NCBI GenBank assembly: GCA_016841005.1
Contig: JAEORG010000213.1
Span: 1 to 7,439 of the forward strand
DNA from: Candidatus Thorarchaeota archaeon
Lineage (GTDB): Archaea > Asgardarchaeota > Thorarchaeia > Thorarchaeales > Thorarchaeaceae
Direction: 5' to 3'
DNA length: 7,439 bases
Below the pieces are notes generated by a model. It had not been told where the DNA came from. It was given only the letters and a program-made list of their open reading frames with translations, and did not search any database. Position numbers and translations under genes: made by a program. Within the stretch, counting starts at the first letter, position 1. Each line of letters starts with the position of its first letter. Positions 6,444 to 7,439 of this stretch are shown piece by piece.

Positions 6444-6569
6444 TTACTCGTTGTTTATTTCTCCAGCTATTGCTTTGTGATCTTCCTCGTTCCATTTCAA
6501 ATCCTTTCTGAGAATGGTTTTGCCTCTTACCCAAATTGTGTTAGGATGAATGACACGATAAGAAATAAT
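6444..6569 (-). pseudogene. Remnant of a second beta-helix acyltransferase C-terminus
   Basis: On the minus strand this stretch reads VIHPNTIWVRGKTILRK, then an acidic tail and a TAA stop. It matches the cap of the neighbouring acyltransferase (VIPANTIWVHGKAIPRK) at 12 of 17 residues; the corresponding DNA (6504-6554 against 5605-5655) agrees at about 33 of 51 positions. The upstream reading (basic residues back to 6653) shows no hexapeptide repeats or membrane segments, so the body of the gene is gone. The divergence points to an old paralogue rather than a recent duplication. It could be expressed as a short peptide, but its only upstream ATG, at 6653, lies within the leader of the divergent reductase gene, which makes that unlikely. 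The rest of 6367-6656 holds no gene that I can see. Confidence 0.6.
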
Positions 6570-6644
6570 TCGTAAGAAACTGCGTATCAGAAACAGATAT
6601 AGAGGGTACCTAGACCGGATTCGGGAGCGTAACACTAGCTTAGC

Positions 6645-6649
6645 AGGTG
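6645..6649 (+). promoter_or_regulatory. Ribosome binding site of the reductase gene
   Basis: AGGTG lies 7 nt before ATG 6657 and matches the anti-Shine-Dalgarno complement AGGAGGTGAT. The same GGTG element with 6-nt spacing precedes the preferred starts at 2634 (minus) and 2749 (plus). A weak TATA-like GATATAGA at 6596-6603 upstream could be the promoter and would give a leader of about 30 nt. Confidence 0.55.
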
Positions 6650-6656
6650 TCAAACG

Positions 6657-7439
6657 ATGACCAATGACGCGGATATTGTAATTGCAGGAACTGGACCTGC
6701 TGGACTAATGGCTGCTGAACAAGCTGCTGGAAGAGGTCTCAAAACGATTGTACTTGAGAAGAGAGCCCATGTAAAAGACAGTCTTATGGGAGAACTAGTC
6801 ACAGATAAGGCATTGAGATTCCTTCGTGTCAAGCCTGATTCAGAGTATATTGGCAACAAGTACAAACGAATCATTGGAGAGAGTCTTGATACTGGTGCAA
6901 ATATTATAGTAGATAGAACTCATCTTGGAAACTCATACCTCTTCGATGAAGACAAGTGTCAGGAATTGATGCGCGATCGTGCTGAAGCACACGGCGCTGA
7001 GTTCCGGTACAAGTCAAGAGTTTCCTCAGTCATCAAGGAGGGTAACCAAGTCGTTGGTCTGAAATACAACAAGGACGGGGAAGTACGAGCACCACTCTCT
7101 GTTGGAGCAGATGGTTCATTTAGTAGGGTTTCCGCGACTGCAGGATTCACCCATCCAAAATGGCTCCTATCTTACGGTTACAGATTCAAGCTCGAGGGCT
7201 GTAAGGATATTGACCCTGAAACTGCATATTTCTACGTAGGCAAGGACGTAGGTCTGGGCTACCTTTGGTTGTACCCGCGTTCAGAAACTGAGATTAATCT
7301 AGGAATTGGTCGTGTCCCATCATCAAAAGAAAACTGGCACAGACTGCCACCAATGCGAGATGTTCTTCGCAAGTACATGAAGTCACATCCAGAAACTCAG
7401 AATGCACGAGTAGCTTCCGTCAACGGAGGGGTTGTGCCC
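6657..7439 (+). CDS. Geranylgeranyl reductase family FAD-dependent oxidoreductase, C-terminus beyond window
   Basis: The frame is open from ATG 6657 to the window edge (261 residues); full-length family members have roughly 390-450, so about two thirds is visible. An N-terminal FAD-binding Rossmann motif GTGPAG (11-16) is followed by a strand ending in the ribose-binding Glu34. The second FAD motif is GADGSFSRV (150-158). Y-L-W-L-Y-P (202-207), followed by eight residues and GIG, fits the family's YxWxFPx(7-8)GxG signature with Tyr for Phe. These enzymes saturate the double bonds of geranylgeranyl chains, in archaea mainly in digeranylgeranylglycerophospholipids at the membrane. The position usually holding a PxxCGE-type motif reads DSLMGE (41-46), so the active-site cysteine of characterised members is absent and the substrate may differ. 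The gene diverges from the acyltransferase operon. Confidence 0.88.
   Translation, partial: MTNDADIVIAGTGPAGLMAAEQAAGRGLKTIVLEKRAHVKDSLMGELVTDKALRFLRVKPDSEYIGNKYKRIIGESLDTGANIIVDRTHLGNSYLFDEDKCQELMRDRAEAHGAEFRYKSRVSSVIKEGNQVVGLKYNKDGEVRAPLSVGADGSFSRVSATAGFTHPKWLLSYGYRFKLEGCKDIDPETAYFYVGKDVGLGYLWLYPRSETEINLGIGRVPSSKENWHRLPPMRDVLRKYMKSHPETQNARVASVNGGVVP

Noticed and set aside
6444..6653. Minus-strand 69-codon frame as an intact small gene
   Set aside because: Its start lies in the leader and ribosome binding region of the divergent reductase gene. Its first half is a basic, low-information stretch, and only the part from about 6569 down resembles a protein (the acyltransferase cap), so it is treated as a remnant.
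6650..7150. Minus-strand frames opposite the reductase gene
   Set aside because: They are antisense to a clearly coding flavoprotein and show no domain pattern of their own.

Overview
The window looks archaeal. Its last gene is a geranylgeranyl-reductase-family flavoprotein, the family that saturates archaeal isoprenoid lipids. The operon at 3649-6366 carries a Hef-like SF2 helicase and an archaeal-type ThrRS editing domain. Upstream sites resemble archaeal ribosome binding sites (GGTG or GGAG at a consistent distance), and many starts are non-ATG (GTG, TTG). The surface phosphoesterase has a Thr/Pro linker and a C-terminal membrane anchor, a layout common in Asgard archaea. I therefore suspect an Asgard (Thorarchaeota-like) archaeon; this is inference, since no rRNA or other marker gene is present.

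Layout. 1-508: two minus-strand genes, the first only as its 5' end and the second a small membrane zinc-ribbon protein. 663-1022: a plus-strand conserved small protein of about 119 aa. A strong hairpin (1034-1061) separates it from the convergent 1081-2634 gene, a secreted purple-acid-phosphatase-like metallophosphoesterase. A short divergent promoter region (2635-2748) follows. 2749-3654: an unrecognised plus-strand protein built from a duplicated alpha/beta unit; its end overlaps the end of the next minus-strand gene by 6 nt. 6366 down to 3649: a probable three-gene minus-strand operon, transcribed in the order membrane-bound left-handed beta-helix acyltransferase, stand-alone ThrRS-editing-domain homologue, degenerate Hef-like SF2 helicase. 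6367-6656: no intact gene, but a remnant of a second acyltransferase C-terminus and the leader of the last gene. 6657 to the window end: the FAD-dependent geranylgeranyl-reductase-family protein, truncated by the window edge.

The most notable theme is catalytic degeneration in two neighbouring operon genes. The helicase keeps the Walker A lysine but has R for T/S after it and N for D in the DEAH box. The ThrRS editing homologue appears to have lost the conserved lysine and the GHP motif. Next to the operon lie a decayed paralogue of its first gene and an unknown repeat protein. No classical defence system, mobile element, CRISPR array or RNA gene was found.
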